From: Caprimulgus europaeus
Lineage: Eukaryota > Chordata > Aves > Caprimulgiformes > Caprimulgidae
Reading direction: 5' to 3'
DNA: 64,000 nucleotides
Assembly (NCBI GenBank): GCA_907165065.1
Contig: OU015532.1
Span: forward strand, 32,411,339 to 32,475,338
In this document: in pieces, positions 24,901 to 37,123 of the stretch
Layout: every line of letters starts with the position of its first letter
Position numbering within the stretch: the first letter of the stretch is position 1
Program-made: the position numbers and the translations under genes
Notes under the pieces: model-generated
The model's database searches: none
Told to the model about the DNA's origin: nothing
Seen by the model: only the letters and a program-made list of their open reading frames with translations

Positions 24901-26110
24901 AGGTTGTTCTGAATTCCTTCTATAAGACTGGGTTTTGGCCTTAGATGTGCTTTTATACTTATCCTATCCTTGTTCTTTTCAGATTTTTTTCAGACTAACA
25001 GAGCTTGTGCTATCCTTTAAAAAATAAAAAAGATTACAAAGTATAACTCAGCAAAATACACTGCATTCAGAGTTTCTTCTTACCCTTCCACGTTTTAAAG
25101 CATTAGTTCCATTGCTAAAGATCCTTCTTTTCCCTCTCAGTTCTTTTTCCATTGACTCGTTCCAAAAATCCTGGTGTCCAAAAAAAAGAAATGCGTGTAA
25201 TTTTCTCTTCCTCCCATTTTCATGTATATGTGCATTTGCATTTCAGAGGACTTTCCTCCATTTCTAAAGAAATCCGTCTAGCCTGCCAGTGTGACTCATT
25301 TAAATTGTATACACAACTCCTGCATTTAAAAATTAATTAAGTAACCCGGAATACTTAATTCCATTGAGGTTTCCTGCTTTCCTTAGGTGTATCTGAGCAT
25401 ACAACTTCCTTAAAGCAATATCTGGAAGGAAGAAAGGAAGTTAATGAGCTCTTGTCCCAAAGGATTTTCTCCTGTTTTCTCTCTGAATACTGCTTGGACC
25501 ATTAAAATTTATAGAAACTTGTACAAATCCAATGTGCCTCTTCACTTATTTATTCCAATGTTATCCATACCACTAAGATAACAGTGGAACAAAAAAGTCA
25601 ACATGAATACAGCCAAAGTTAGCTTAATAGAAGAATTTTCTAATAGAAGCAAGAATATAAATTGTCCTATGCCTTTAACAGTTCAATGCTAGCTTAACTA
25701 ATTGTCTGGATGCTGAAAAAAAGGTTGTTGAATACCCATTCCTACAATGTTAGATTTGTAAAAAATAATTGAGTTACAATTTGATATTTTCATAGGAAAA
25801 AAAAATAAACAGAAAGAAAAAAAAAGATTGAGAAAATCTATTTCTTAAAAAATAGCCTATAAAAATATAATTTCATAATTGGAGCTTTGTGGAATACATT
25901 AGATTCAAGGAATTAGTGATCTTGAGCAAACCGTGCCTGCTCTATTGAGCCTGCTACTTAAGGCTTGAGAAGCCCGTTAGCATGAGGAACTGCCATAAGG
26001 GAGTCTGCTGGAACGTCCTGTGCTGACCTTTGCTGCATGTTATTATGGCAGAGATGGCATTCTAGCCAGTCAGGAGAAGATAGAAAGTTTTGTTTGTTAC
26101 ACAAAATAAA
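21949..26110. other. AT-rich noncoding sequence with one GC-richer patch
   Basis: The patch at 23215-23400 is richer in G and C than its surroundings and has open frames on both strands (78 codons plus, 97 codons minus). I recognise neither product. A 13-A run lies at 23997-24009. Around 24640-24730 there is a cluster of TAAT-type and GATAAG motifs that could be chance in AT-rich DNA. Confidence 0.45.
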
Positions 26111-26397
26111 AGGTATCGCAGTATAGGAGGGAGGAGGAACCTCTCCGTGGATGAGATCTGCATGGCGTGCTGTGTAAAAATCATCTGGAACTTATCTGAT
26201 GTTGCAGAAATGCAGGATTCCCAGCATCTGAAAATCTGACATAAGATTTATTTGCTACTTATATCCCTCTTTTTATTCTCTCTTACTAAAGTGGTTATTT
26301 TATTATGCCATTTGTTGTCAGGCTTTCTTACTGAGATTTGGTAAGAGCCCATCTTCTCTCTGTCACTCATCCCCAGTGCAGAACATTGATGTAGGGA
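26111..26397 (+). repeat. Unnamed interspersed repeat, copy A
   Basis: This segment aligns by eye with 34884-35183 over nearly its whole length, in the same orientation. Matching anchors are aggaggaacctct with aggaggatcttct, gatctgcatggcgtgctgtg with gatctgtgcagcatgctgtg, and ggttattttattatgccatt with agccattttattacaccatt. Both ends of the match are soft. The length and the AT-rich block near the far end suggest part of an LTR or a nonautonomous element, but I cannot name the family. No open frame is shared. Confidence 0.75.
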
Positions 26398-29300
26398 GTC
26401 ATGATGCCAAGGTATGTTCTTCTGTAACATTCTGATGAGTTTAAAATTAATTTTGTTGACTCTTTGTTTTTCTGCTACTGCATTCAAACATTTTAATAAC
26501 TACACAGGCACTCTTGCTATTGGAAGAACAAAGGAGACAACCCAAAGTATGCTAGTGGGCACTTTACAAAGAAATCTTTACATTTGAAGCTCATGAAAGG
26601 GAAAATGTGGTGGTTGACCATAAGAACAGTTGGAGTATAGCCATGAGTCTCTTAAAAAATGTACTGAGACTTAGAAAAAAATCTAATTATTTTCCCTTAT
26701 CTTTGTGCAAAACACTACTGGATTCCAACTTGACCAGATAAAGGATCACTAGGTCAAGGTGGATAAAATATTCAGTGGAGAACAACGATTTGCATTTGAT
26801 GCCTTCTTTTGTTAAAGAAAAAAAATGAAAAAAAGTTGCATGGATATGATTAGCATGAAGAATAAGATCAAAGGCTGATGCTCTGAGGAAGCTTTAAGGA
26901 GGTATTTGGGAAACGAGCAGGAAGAAAGATCTCATCTTTATGGATATTGTCACCAGGATTAATTGAACACTGACAGTAAGAAATTTGGAAAAGGAGAGGA
27001 AGAGGTCTTTCTATGATTCCTGTGCTGGTTTTAAGAAAATTAAAACAGGCAGATAGAGTAAGGAACAAATAATAGGTATATAGGAAACATAAGTAAGTAA
27101 TGCTGTTGAGAGAAATAATAAGGTAGAAAGGACACTGAGTAAATCAGTATTTTCTCAGGTTAGAACGAAACCCAGGGAACTATCTGGAAGGTTTGTATGC
27201 TCATGCAGGGCCATTAGTAGCAGAATGAAAGTAATAGATGTCCTGCTGAAGATGTGAAACCAGACAAAATCAACAAAAAACACAGTGGAATAGAAATCTT
27301 GTTTAAAGTGTAGTTATTAAATTAGTATAGCTGCTCCTAATCATTGCTATCCAATAGACTGATCATCACTGCATGGCCAGTATGCAGTTAAAAGCTGTTT
27401 GCACTACAATTAGAAGAGACAGTGATAAATTGGTCAAATCCAATAAAGGAAAGACTGAATGCAAAATTACATAGCATCACATTTCAGCAGAAAAGTGACT
27501 GAGTACTAAATATTGGGAATACTGAGAAAAGATATGCCATTAAGAATATTCATTTCCTACGGTTGAAAAGAACACAAATTTACAATCAACGTGACTCTTC
27601 AAAAACACAAATCTCCAGGTTGGGCTAATTTAGAGATAACATTGATTTCAGAACTGTTTTAGTAAAATATTTAATATTGAGAATTAAAAGCTTGGATGAA
27701 AAGAAACACAATCTTTCTTCTAATAGTCCTCAGTTTTTTCCCATTTATTAAACTGATATGAAGCAAAACAAAAAACATCAACCTCAGAATACACAAAGAA
27801 ACAAAATACCTTAATTTCAGTATTTTTATTACATGAATAATATACATTCCTGAGAAAATATATGTGTTAGCTGGAAAAATACAGTTACATTTACATTTCT
27901 TATAGCCTTCAAGGGTGTCACTCAAGCTAGGCTAACTAACGCATGACTAGGCAACCTGAAATGTTACTCCCAGGTCAGGTAATGTCCTTTGGATCCCACC
28001 AGAGTAAAATCGCACAGATATCAACAGTGACCAATAGAGACTTTAATAAAAAGCGTTCCTAAAAGCATTTCATCAATTTATTTTGTCCTGTTAATATTTT
28101 TTGTGCTTGTTTTTTGTTTGTTTGTTTTTTAGATTTTTAGTCTTTCCTCAGCATAATTTAATTTGACATGCTTTATATGAAAGAAATTCAAAAGTTTAGA
28201 TTAATTTATTTTTTTCTGTTACTTGTTCAAGATAATTGCCTTTACTATTTCTGACAAAGCAATGTATTAATTACATTCTTAGCAAAATAGCACTTTTATA
28301 TTGCTACATCAGACTGAAATTCTTCTCCTTATCTTATTATACCAACCAGGAATTTTGAAGTATGGCATTACGATACCATAGCAGCAGTCTAACTTTGGAA
28401 GAACTTTCTATACTCTATGTATATTAAACTTACACCACTACAACCCAAATCCCCCCAAAAGTCCTCATTAAAATATATTGGGAAAGGAATGTGGTCATAT
28501 TTTTTCCTCAAGCTAAAAAGTATGTCTGAAAGCTGAAATCCTAAAGTACCTGCTCCGCTTGTTTAATCTTACTAAAGAAGCTTTTATTCCTCCTAAGGAT
28601 GGAGTGAGATATTCTTATTCATAGTGCTCTTTTGTGAAAGAATTTGCACACTAGACTGAAGTCTTCGGGGTTTTTACCTATTTCATCAGAAAATTCTGGG
28701 ATTATTTTCTATGATGAGCTTTCTGATTCACAACTTTTTCTCCATACCAAAGAATAACTCCACAGGCAAGTCAAAACCTGTTTCTTGTACATCAGTGTTC
28801 AAATTAGAGACTAGAGATTAAAAACCTTTCATTTTGAGATAAATTATTAAATTTACAGTCATTTACATAGTTTACAATTTACATAAGTATCCTATTACTT
28901 AGAAAAACAGGATTTTAAAATACCTAATTTTCTCTCCTTGGTGTTGCTCACCTTGATTTCAAATATTCATAAAAATAATATGAATTCCCTAGTCACTTTA
29001 GCTAAAATTCCAGGTCAAATATTTAGAAATTTTATTAATTAATTAAAGAAAAAATTATCTTTTCTAAAGAGATTACTTAACTGGATCAGAAAAAGATTTA
29101 CAATGAAGAAACAAATGTGTTTTATAGTTCCTGGTAAGCCTACAGCAGGCCACCTAACCTAGACAGCTATAGAAAAGTAGCTAGAAAATAGTGAAACGAA
29201 CCTAGGACAGTTATTAAGGTAGTCTTCCAGAGTCTATATTTAACACCACACTCAAGAACCCACTTACATGTTACTCTTCTATTTATGTTACATTTCTCCT

Positions 29301-29869
29301 TAGTGATTGTTCAACTAATAGCATCAGTAAAAAACCACCAAAAACAATCAAACTAAACAAAAAAAAGCTGAATTCAGTACCAGGTCCAAACTATTTCTAG
29401 TATTAAACTGCTTTTTTATTTATTTCAATATTTTATATTTATTAATATAACATTTAAATAGCAAAAGTTACTACAAAATAAAATCATGATGAAAGAATAG
29501 GAACACTTCTTCATTGAAATGAGTTCTTGTCAATATGCCAGATCATCTGTAAAATTAGTTTGCCTGTTTAATCAACTGCATTAAGATCAGAAAGAAGGAA
29601 TCATGAGTAGTGAAAACGTGAGTCTTCCAGGAACTCTTCCTTCATCCAGCATCGGTCAGCTCTGTCTGGGTACATATACACATCAGTATGCAATGTAGAG
29701 TTTGTGCTGTCGTATAAGGAGTGCCAGAAGACACAGCACCATACCAAGTCTGGAAAACAGAGAAGCTTTATTTAAGTGCCATTGCTAAGGTTAACTCTCT
29801 TTTATCTAGTTACGCACAGATACTGGGAGCCAGACCCAAGGGAAAGGCAGGTGGTACTTTTGATTTTTA
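26398..29869. other. AT-rich noncoding sequence
   Basis: A short (GTTT)n run lies near 28108-28125, and an ATTAATTA-rich patch near 29030-29045. The open frames are short and unrecognised. Confidence 0.5.
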
Positions 29870-30115
29870 ATTGTAAATCATTGCAGCAGAACAATAGTCA
29901 TACCAAAAGCAATTGTTTGATACTCAATGCTCTCTGCAAGAATAAGTCATGGTTTGTTAATATTAATTCAACAAACACAACCCGCAAAATTGCCATTAAT
30001 GGGAATTTGCATCATATGGTAACCATAATTAGAGTGTCTCAATTTGCATTTCTAACTGCAGTAATGAGAACTGTATTCAAATATGTTTACTTTCCTAGTC
30101 TACAGCTGAAGCTTA
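29870..30115. promoter_or_regulatory. Possible conserved noncoding element with two octamer motifs
   Basis: Two perfect ATTTGCAT octamers (POU-factor consensus) sit at 30005-30012 and 30042-30049 on the same strand, 37 bp apart. Nearby are ATTA/TAAT homeodomain-type cores and the E-box-like CATATG. Low-complexity runs are absent over about 245 bases, unlike the flanks. This mix is typical of developmental enhancers in gene deserts, but the function is inference from motifs alone. A 114-codon open frame (29776-30120) overlaps it and has no recognisable domain. Confidence 0.25.
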
Positions 30116-32448
30116 TTTAACCATGCTTTTATTCCAGCTGTTAGCAAAAACAGCACAGCCATGGGGTGTCCAAGTCCTTTTGAGACTATTGCTGAGGTTT
30201 AAAACAATCTGCAGCCTGATGTCTGTTCTAAACTAATTCCTTGTAAAACACATACACTGTAGAGTTAAAGGACCATCTAACAGCCCAAACAAAAAGTTCT
30301 ATACACTTAAACACATCTCTCGGACTGAGAAGGTTCAAATGTACACTAACTTAGCAGAGTGAAGTGTCATCTAAAGATAATGAAAATAGTACTGAATGAG
30401 CCAGTTTATGTAATATATTTGGAATACTTAGTACATAATTATTCAATATCTATGGCTTTTAATATTTTAAAACCTTCTACTTTTGTACTTATAAATGCTT
30501 TATAATCTGCTACAATTTTCCATAATGTGCTTAATATACCCCAGTCATTGAGTACATTTTTATTCATAAACCTTTAATAAGAAAGATGATACATTTCTTT
30601 TATATTGTCAGATATTTTCCTGTTGCTTGAAAAGCAAAATGGTGTCTATAAACACTAAAATCTTTCCAGTGTAGTCAAGGGTGACAATAATACATTAACC
30701 AGCAAGGTTAATGCCACAAGGCAAAATCTTTTATGGAGCAGCATGCCAGAAGTGTAAAATAGATTTAATCTGTAGAAAAACAGTGTATCCTCCAGTATTT
30801 TATTTAGAAACATGTATACAGCATATGGGTAGTTGTCTTTAGCATAACTCAATAGTTCCTGAAAGCGCCCATTTGAGATAACATGTCACAGAATCACTTC
30901 CTGCTTCTTCATTTTGCCACTCCTTTTACTCTCGTTTTCAATTGCTCAGGAAAGAAAGTCTTCCAAAGATCCCAGAAGGTCATGAGGTGTATTCAGTATG
31001 AGTCCTTTATATAGCAACTTGGATGAATAGAGATTTTTTCTTCTGTAAACATGAATTTGACATAAAATATTATTTTCTAACTGACAAATGTTTTTTCTTT
31101 GACAGAGGAGGATATTACAGCTTATAGCTGTAGGAAAATAGTACTTCACTTTTAGAAATCATTGAAAATGTTTACTACATTTTCACATTACAATTTCATA
31201 AACAGGTTTTTTATATTCTAGAACATACTTTTTTAGAAGTCAAAATGCATGCAAACTTGCTTTTGATTTTAATAGAAGAGTATTGGTTTTTCCATGCAAA
31301 AAAAAAATAAAAAATCTATAATTCCAGAACCATATAAAAGAAAATAAAAATACTAATTATGTTACTAAGCCTAACTGTAGCCAAAAAAAATGTAATCCTT
31401 TAAGAAAGACAAAATGACAGGGGTCAAAATAAGCTATTCAGTGAAAAGTTGTCTGTAAACTTGTCAAAGCCTTGGTCAAAGACTCATTTTTAGGTAGTCA
31501 ATCATCTGTAGCATTCCAGTTCCATCCAATGGACTCCATCTGCTTTCAGCTTTCCTGTCTTTCACAAAGCACAGCCTCTGCTGTGCCCTGGGTTTCTTGG
31601 CACATGATGTCAGAAGCTCCTTTCTAACATTGTTAGATATGAGCTATCCATGTAAAGTGGGTACAGGGCCCTTGGTTTGCAGATCAGACTCATCCAGCTA
31701 GCTTCAAGCCTGTATGTGAAAAAGAAGATTGCAAAAAAAAAATCTGTGTGGATTTCCTTAATTGTGTCCTAGTCCAGATATTAGATATTTTAAAGTTCTG
31801 TGTGCAGAGGCCAAAATTATAATATGAAAGTATGACTGGAATATTCTTTCTTACAAGCATGTTATACAGCTGTAGACAAAACCAACCATAATATATGTAC
31901 AATTTCTCCACAGTTCCACAGTTCTTGAGCATTTTCTAAGAGAGACTGTCTTCTGTGACCATGTAACATGAGGTACAGAGAGAGTCTCTTCTACAGTTTT
32001 TGACCCTCAGTCTCATCTAAGATTTCAAAATATTTTTCTCTTCCTTCTTCAGAAGCCTTACTTTTTCATTCTCTCCTACGTCAAGACTCATTTCTCTGCC
32101 CTACTAGCCTTCTTTCTTCAGAAGGATTGTGATATCACTTCAATGGCTTCAGGAAAAATATTTCTAAGATGCTGCTCTGCTTCTGGTCTGTTAATGCACC
32201 ACATATTTGGCTTCTGAAAATCTGACTCATCTTTAAAAACGGATGCCAGATTTCACAATTTACTGTTTAAAAAAAATTACTTAGGACTAAATTGAAACAT
32301 AAAAAACAAAGATAAAGACTGATAATACATTTTGGTACAAAATTGCAACCAAAATCTTTGTAATATTGTTGTGTAGGTCAGTAATACAATTAAACAGTAA
32401 GAATTGTTAAAAGTTTTACTTTAGTTAAATTCATCAGTAATTTACATT
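30116..32448. other. AT-rich noncoding sequence
   Basis: Only short open frames (up to 80 codons) are present, none recognisable. Short A-runs occur near 31301, 31383 and 31734. Confidence 0.5.
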
Positions 32449-32538
32449 ATGTCTTTAAGCCTAGTTATTGACTACATCATGTCTTTAAGCCTGGTTATTG
32501 ACTACGTGATGTCTTTAAGCCTGGTTATTGACTACATC
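32449..32538. repeat. 30-bp minisatellite, three copies
   Basis: Three head-to-tail copies begin at 32449, 32479 and 32509. Each starts atgtctttaagcctggttat or a one-base variant and continues into tgactac. Copies differ at only a few bases (A/G in the middle, and the end of copy 2). The third copy ends in gactacatcagtgtagtc, a 7-bp inverted repeat with a 4-base loop. There are no spacers, so it is not CRISPR-like. Confidence 0.95.
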
Positions 32539-34883
32539 AGTGTAGTCATTTCTTCTTTAGAGCTCAAAGAAGGCTCAAGTTCCAAAATAATTGGGTTACC
32601 TATTGCTTTATTGCTTTCTTCATGAAATACAAAGACAAAAAACCTCAACAGATTGCAAATGTCATTGTATTTCATTAGAGAACTGCTTTAAAAAAATATA
32701 TATATTAGTAAGAGTGTCACAGAGTTTTCCATTGACAGAAGATATTTGGCAGTTTTTTTGTTAAATTGGCTAAAATGAAGAATGAGACTTTAGTCCTTTG
32801 TTCCTGTCAAGTTGTGCTGCCAGTAAGCAGTTGGCAGAGAGAAACTCTCCAGGTGGTATAAAGCTGTTATAGTAGCCAGTCCATAAAATAACTCTGACCT
32901 AACTGTTCACTCACATAAGAGCATCAGCAGTATAGCCAGCTCTAAGTGTCCAGAAATGCCAACTCGGTTTTCAAGGGGTTTTTGAATAGTCTTTTATTTT
33001 TCAATATTGCTCTTAGGAATCAATATTGTTCAGTTGAGTTTTTCTAAAGCCATGAGGACTGAGAAAATCTCTTTTTAATAAAGGAAGGCCGAGAATCTGT
33101 TAAATGAATCCAAGGGGTGCTTTAAGACTCACAAGACAAGTAATAAGAAAGTGAAAGATAATAATGCAAGGTCAGAAGTGAAGGAGAGTTGTGTTGCAGT
33201 CAAATCCTATGACAGAATATTTCTGCTTTAAGGTTGCAGATGTGTAGGGGTTTTTTTGCAGGAAAGCTGTTTTAATAAATCCCCATTTCCTCTGTTTTTC
33301 TGGAACCATTTGTAAGAACACATGGTAAACAAAATCAGTGAAATTATCATTTCTTTTATTTTTTCTCACCAGGTTATTTTTCAAACAGAAAAGTTCCCTG
33401 ACTGTTCACCGTGCAGATGTAAAAACTGATGTGCTAGCACAATGAAATGGGTGATGCATATAAGACTTGGCAGGGACTTAATCAGTTCTGCTGGTGAATC
33501 TGTAGCTAGTCTAAATCATTATAAGCCAGTTTAAATTTTTTATGGGTCTATTATTTATGAGACATTTTAATGCTGTAATCTGATGAATAGTTAGCGATGA
33601 ACTTTGGTCTTACCATTTTTACCTCTTTTTAGTAAATAACTGTACATTTAAACTCACTGAAGAACTATCTGTTAAACCATACACAGCTTTACATAATGCA
33701 GATCACTTTACAGGGCATACATTAAATGAAGCTGAATAACACGTATCAGACTTCTCATCTTTCTGTCCCAATTTTTCTCCTTTCTTGTTTATATTCTTTA
33801 CCACTTCATATCATCTTTAATGTATGGTTTATGGCAGTAAACTTTTTTAAAAATAAGAGAGGACAAACACTGGATTCTGGCTGCTTAAAAAATATTCAAT
33901 GATAATTAATTTTTTGACTCAAGAGTATCATTATTGTTTGGATCTCTAAAACTTAGCATCAGCAGACAGAGTAGAAGGTAAGTTTCAGTCAAAAAATTTT
34001 GCCTGTCAAATTTTAAGATGACAAATGGATGATAAAAAAAAAAAAAGCATATAAAAAAATCTCTACTGAAGTGCAGGGATTTTTCACAGTTTTGTTATTG
34101 TGAGATTACAGATCTCTTTAATGGAGGCCAATACAGCTGATGTAATATTAATAAAAAATCTTATTTTCAATGAGAAATTAAAAAAAAAAAATGTTGCAAC
34201 ACTTCTGGAATAAGGGGTGGAAAACTAGAAATCCTCCATGAACTACTGCACTACCCACATTTAGTATATGCTAGCTGATGTCAATAAAAGCCACTTGAAA
34301 TAATGAAATCGGTTCAGTTAGGCCACAATAAAAATAAAGTAATGCATAATTTAAGAAAGCCAGGATGTTATTAACATTAGAACTAATCAGGAATCAAAAT
34401 GTGTTTCCAACAGACAATTAGCTTAATTTACTTCTGACTTTATCTGAACTGACATGTTCCCTTGGAATGTTTTTGTTTAATATACCAGCAATTTCTAACG
34501 GAAACCTTTCCAATGCAATGTTTTCAACTAGCTCTAGCCAGCATTGTGGGGGTTTTATTTATTTTCTTGACATCGCAATTCTTCATTCTCTTCATTTGAT
34601 TATAAATACTGCTAATGAAGAAAAATGTTTGTAAAAAAAGAAAGATAAGAAAGGTCTAGATCACAATCTGCCAGTTCAAGTGAGGACTTAAGTAAAACAG
34701 CGACGTCACATTTGTCCCATTTTGCTGTTAAGTTCTTGAAATAGTTTGAATGTAAGTGTGGGGACCTGAACACATATAGCCTTGTTTTTCTTTTAAAATG
34801 TCCTTGTTATTGTTTAAAAGTGTAGTACAAGATTCTTATGCAGACATTCTTTATGGAGTTTTTTTTTTTGTGTGTGTGTATGA
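32539..34883. other. AT-rich noncoding sequence
   Basis: A 13-A run lies at 34034-34046 and a short GT run at 34870-34879. At 34270-34470 sequence complexity is higher, with several TAAT and AATAAA-like cores. No coding signal is seen. Confidence 0.45.
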
Positions 34884-35183
34884 AGGTTATACCATAGCTT
34901 GAACAACCAAAAAGGAGGATCTTCTCTTCATGGAGAGGATCTGTGCAGCATGCTGTGGGAAAGTTATCCAGGGTCCATCTGATGCTACATAAACATGGGG
35001 TTCCCATCATCTGAGGTGAGGTCAGATTTACTCACTATCTATATTTGCATTCTATCTTATTAAAACAGCCATTTTATTACACCATTTTTTGTTGGACCTT
35101 TCTCCTGAGACAAAGAAAGAACTCTGCATCATCTCTTTTCCCCTCTTTCGCCCTGCACCCCACTGCAGAGCACACTGAGTAAC
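34884..35183 (+). repeat. Unnamed interspersed repeat, copy B
   Basis: This is the second copy of the element described at 26111-26397, same orientation, about 8.8 kb away. It reads aggttataccatagcttgaa at its left end and cactgcagagcacactgag at its right end, where copy A has agtgcagaacattgatgtag. In the right third, a CT-rich block (ctcttttcccctctttcgcc) lies where copy A has a CT-rich block of similar length. Divergence between copies is obvious by eye, so both insertions are old or come from a diverse family. Confidence 0.75.
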
Positions 35184-36982
35184 TCTATACCTTCCAAACT
35201 TTAAAATCTCTTCCTATGCTTTGGATGTTACTGTAACACACAAAAATATGAGGTAGGACCTATTATCTTCATCTTTCAAGTGGCCAAAATTTTCAAGTGG
35301 GAGTAGTTACCAATTAATTGTTTTTCTTAGTGCTGATACAGCCTCATATATTGAGCAGTCCAAGAATTTTCTCAGCTTGGCATACTAACAGAGTTGTGGA
35401 AGAATTTGTTATGGTGGGGAAAATTCTGCAATGTAAATCATTCTAGAAAACTGAAGGAAATATGATTCACCATAATTAGGGAGAAATTGCATGTATTCTG
35501 TTTGGTACCAGTCCAGTTTCTCCAACCAAAGACATTTGAAGCACACAAAAAATATTTACTGTAGCCTTACTTAAAATATTTGAAATTATTTGCATTAATT
35601 CCTACATAAATAACACCTCTGGAGTTAGACAGCAAACGATGTCTCTGGCAATAGATAACCAGTAATTACTTTTTTCCTGAAACCACATTAATGTTCTAAA
35701 TAATGCAGCCACTTCTATGTTAAAATTTCATGAGCTTGATTGTAAATATTCTTCACTTTGTGGCAGTCTCAGCTCTACAGTACACTCTACAAGGCCTGCT
35801 AAAAATAATATCAGCTATGCCTGCTTTGTCCTTTTTTGACACTAGAAGAGTGTAAATATGGAAGGAAAACCCACTTTGTGTGTTTTTAAAAGGTTGTCAG
35901 ATAGGCACAATCACTACAGTTGATTTAAAGGTGTACTCTTCTCACTTTTTCCCTCAAAGCCACTAAGTGAACAACCAAAGAAAACCACCCTGAACTGCCT
36001 GTTAATAAGAAAAGACACCTTTTTAAAAATACCTGGGGGCAGGAGAGGACAAGTTGCTACTTCAGCACAGAATTACAAGTTTACAGCAAAATCCCATGGG
36101 GAATAGGCATGTAATGGACTTTACTGCTGGCCTGTGAAGGAACTGATTTCTAGTCCATCATGTAATTGGTACAAATGTGGAAGCCCAGGCTTTCCCTTTC
36201 TGGGGCATTTGACACAGTTTTTTCAACTAGAAAAGTTGAAGTAGGCTGTAAAAATCTCTGTTGGCTGCGTTACCTTCTTACAAGAACAGCTCAAATCCTA
36301 GAAATTCCTCAGTATTTCATAGTAGTGATACAGGAAGATATGAAACATAACCAGGTGTGATCACACAGCCTTCTCCTTGTATTTGTGAATTACATGTTAC
36401 ATATTTGAGTAAGTTGTGTGCCTTGAGGCTTGAATCAATTCCCATTTCAACAGGGGTGGTGTGGGATCTCCTTTTTCCTTACTGTCTTACTACTTTTTAG
36501 AAGTAAACACTTTTTGCCAAGATTTTTAGTCTCTCTCTTAACTTTCCCCTTAAGTGATATCTTGAAAGTTGCCACACTCAAACTATGTTTATCTTTAAAA
36601 TAAATGTTTATAGTTTAATCCTTTAAGGTAATCTTGGGGAAAAGAGCAAATAGAATTATTGTTTTACAGGTTTTTCTGCAGCAGGAGCTGTGGGTCTGTT
36701 AAAACAGGCTCTCAGACTCTGTAAGGTATCATTTTAAATGCCATTTATTAGATGGCATTTAAACTAAAACTTTGAGAAAATAATAGCATCGATAATCTTA
36801 CATCCTTTTAGTTGCTGGGAACTCACACAGCACACAATGCAGACCCTGTCCATAGAGGAGTTTCTCCTCTTCTGGTCATTTGAGCTATTATTGGATTATC
36901 TTACATGGAAATAACTTGATCTGTCATTTCTACAGTCAAACAGAAGTGATGTTCACCTGAGAACTTCTTGCTGCACTTTTAG
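35184..36982. other. AT-rich noncoding sequence
   Basis: A 64-codon plus-strand open frame (36166-36360) is unrecognised. No repeats are identified. Confidence 0.5.
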
Positions 36983-37123
36983 GTAAGGGCAAGGCCATAC
37001 AGTTGCCAGCACCAAGCAGGAGCTGGCTGGGGTCATCCTGCAGCCAGGGGATTTGTGCTGCACCACACAGCCCTAAAGGCCATGCTGGATGTGCAGCACA
37101 ACAGAGACCTAGACATCCTCAAG
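36983..37123 (+). other. Candidate exon or coding relic, unidentified
   Basis: A 141-bp block, clearly richer in G and C than its flanks, is preceded by a pyrimidine-rich stretch ending in AG (ttgctgcacttttag) and followed by a donor-like AAG|GTAACT. Its length is a multiple of three and the frame starting at its first base is open throughout, with codon-like content (for example ALKAMLDVQHNRDLDILK at the end). The frame stays open past the donor until a TAG near 37228, so splicing is not required. The left junction also reads as a good donor (TTTAG|GTAAGG), which makes the acceptor reading ambiguous. The minus strand is open here too (37033-37407). I recognise no protein family. Confidence 0.22.

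Noticed and set aside
32449..32538. Regular direct repeats considered as a CRISPR-like array
   Set aside because: The copies are contiguous with no spacers, and the setting is an avian nuclear genome.
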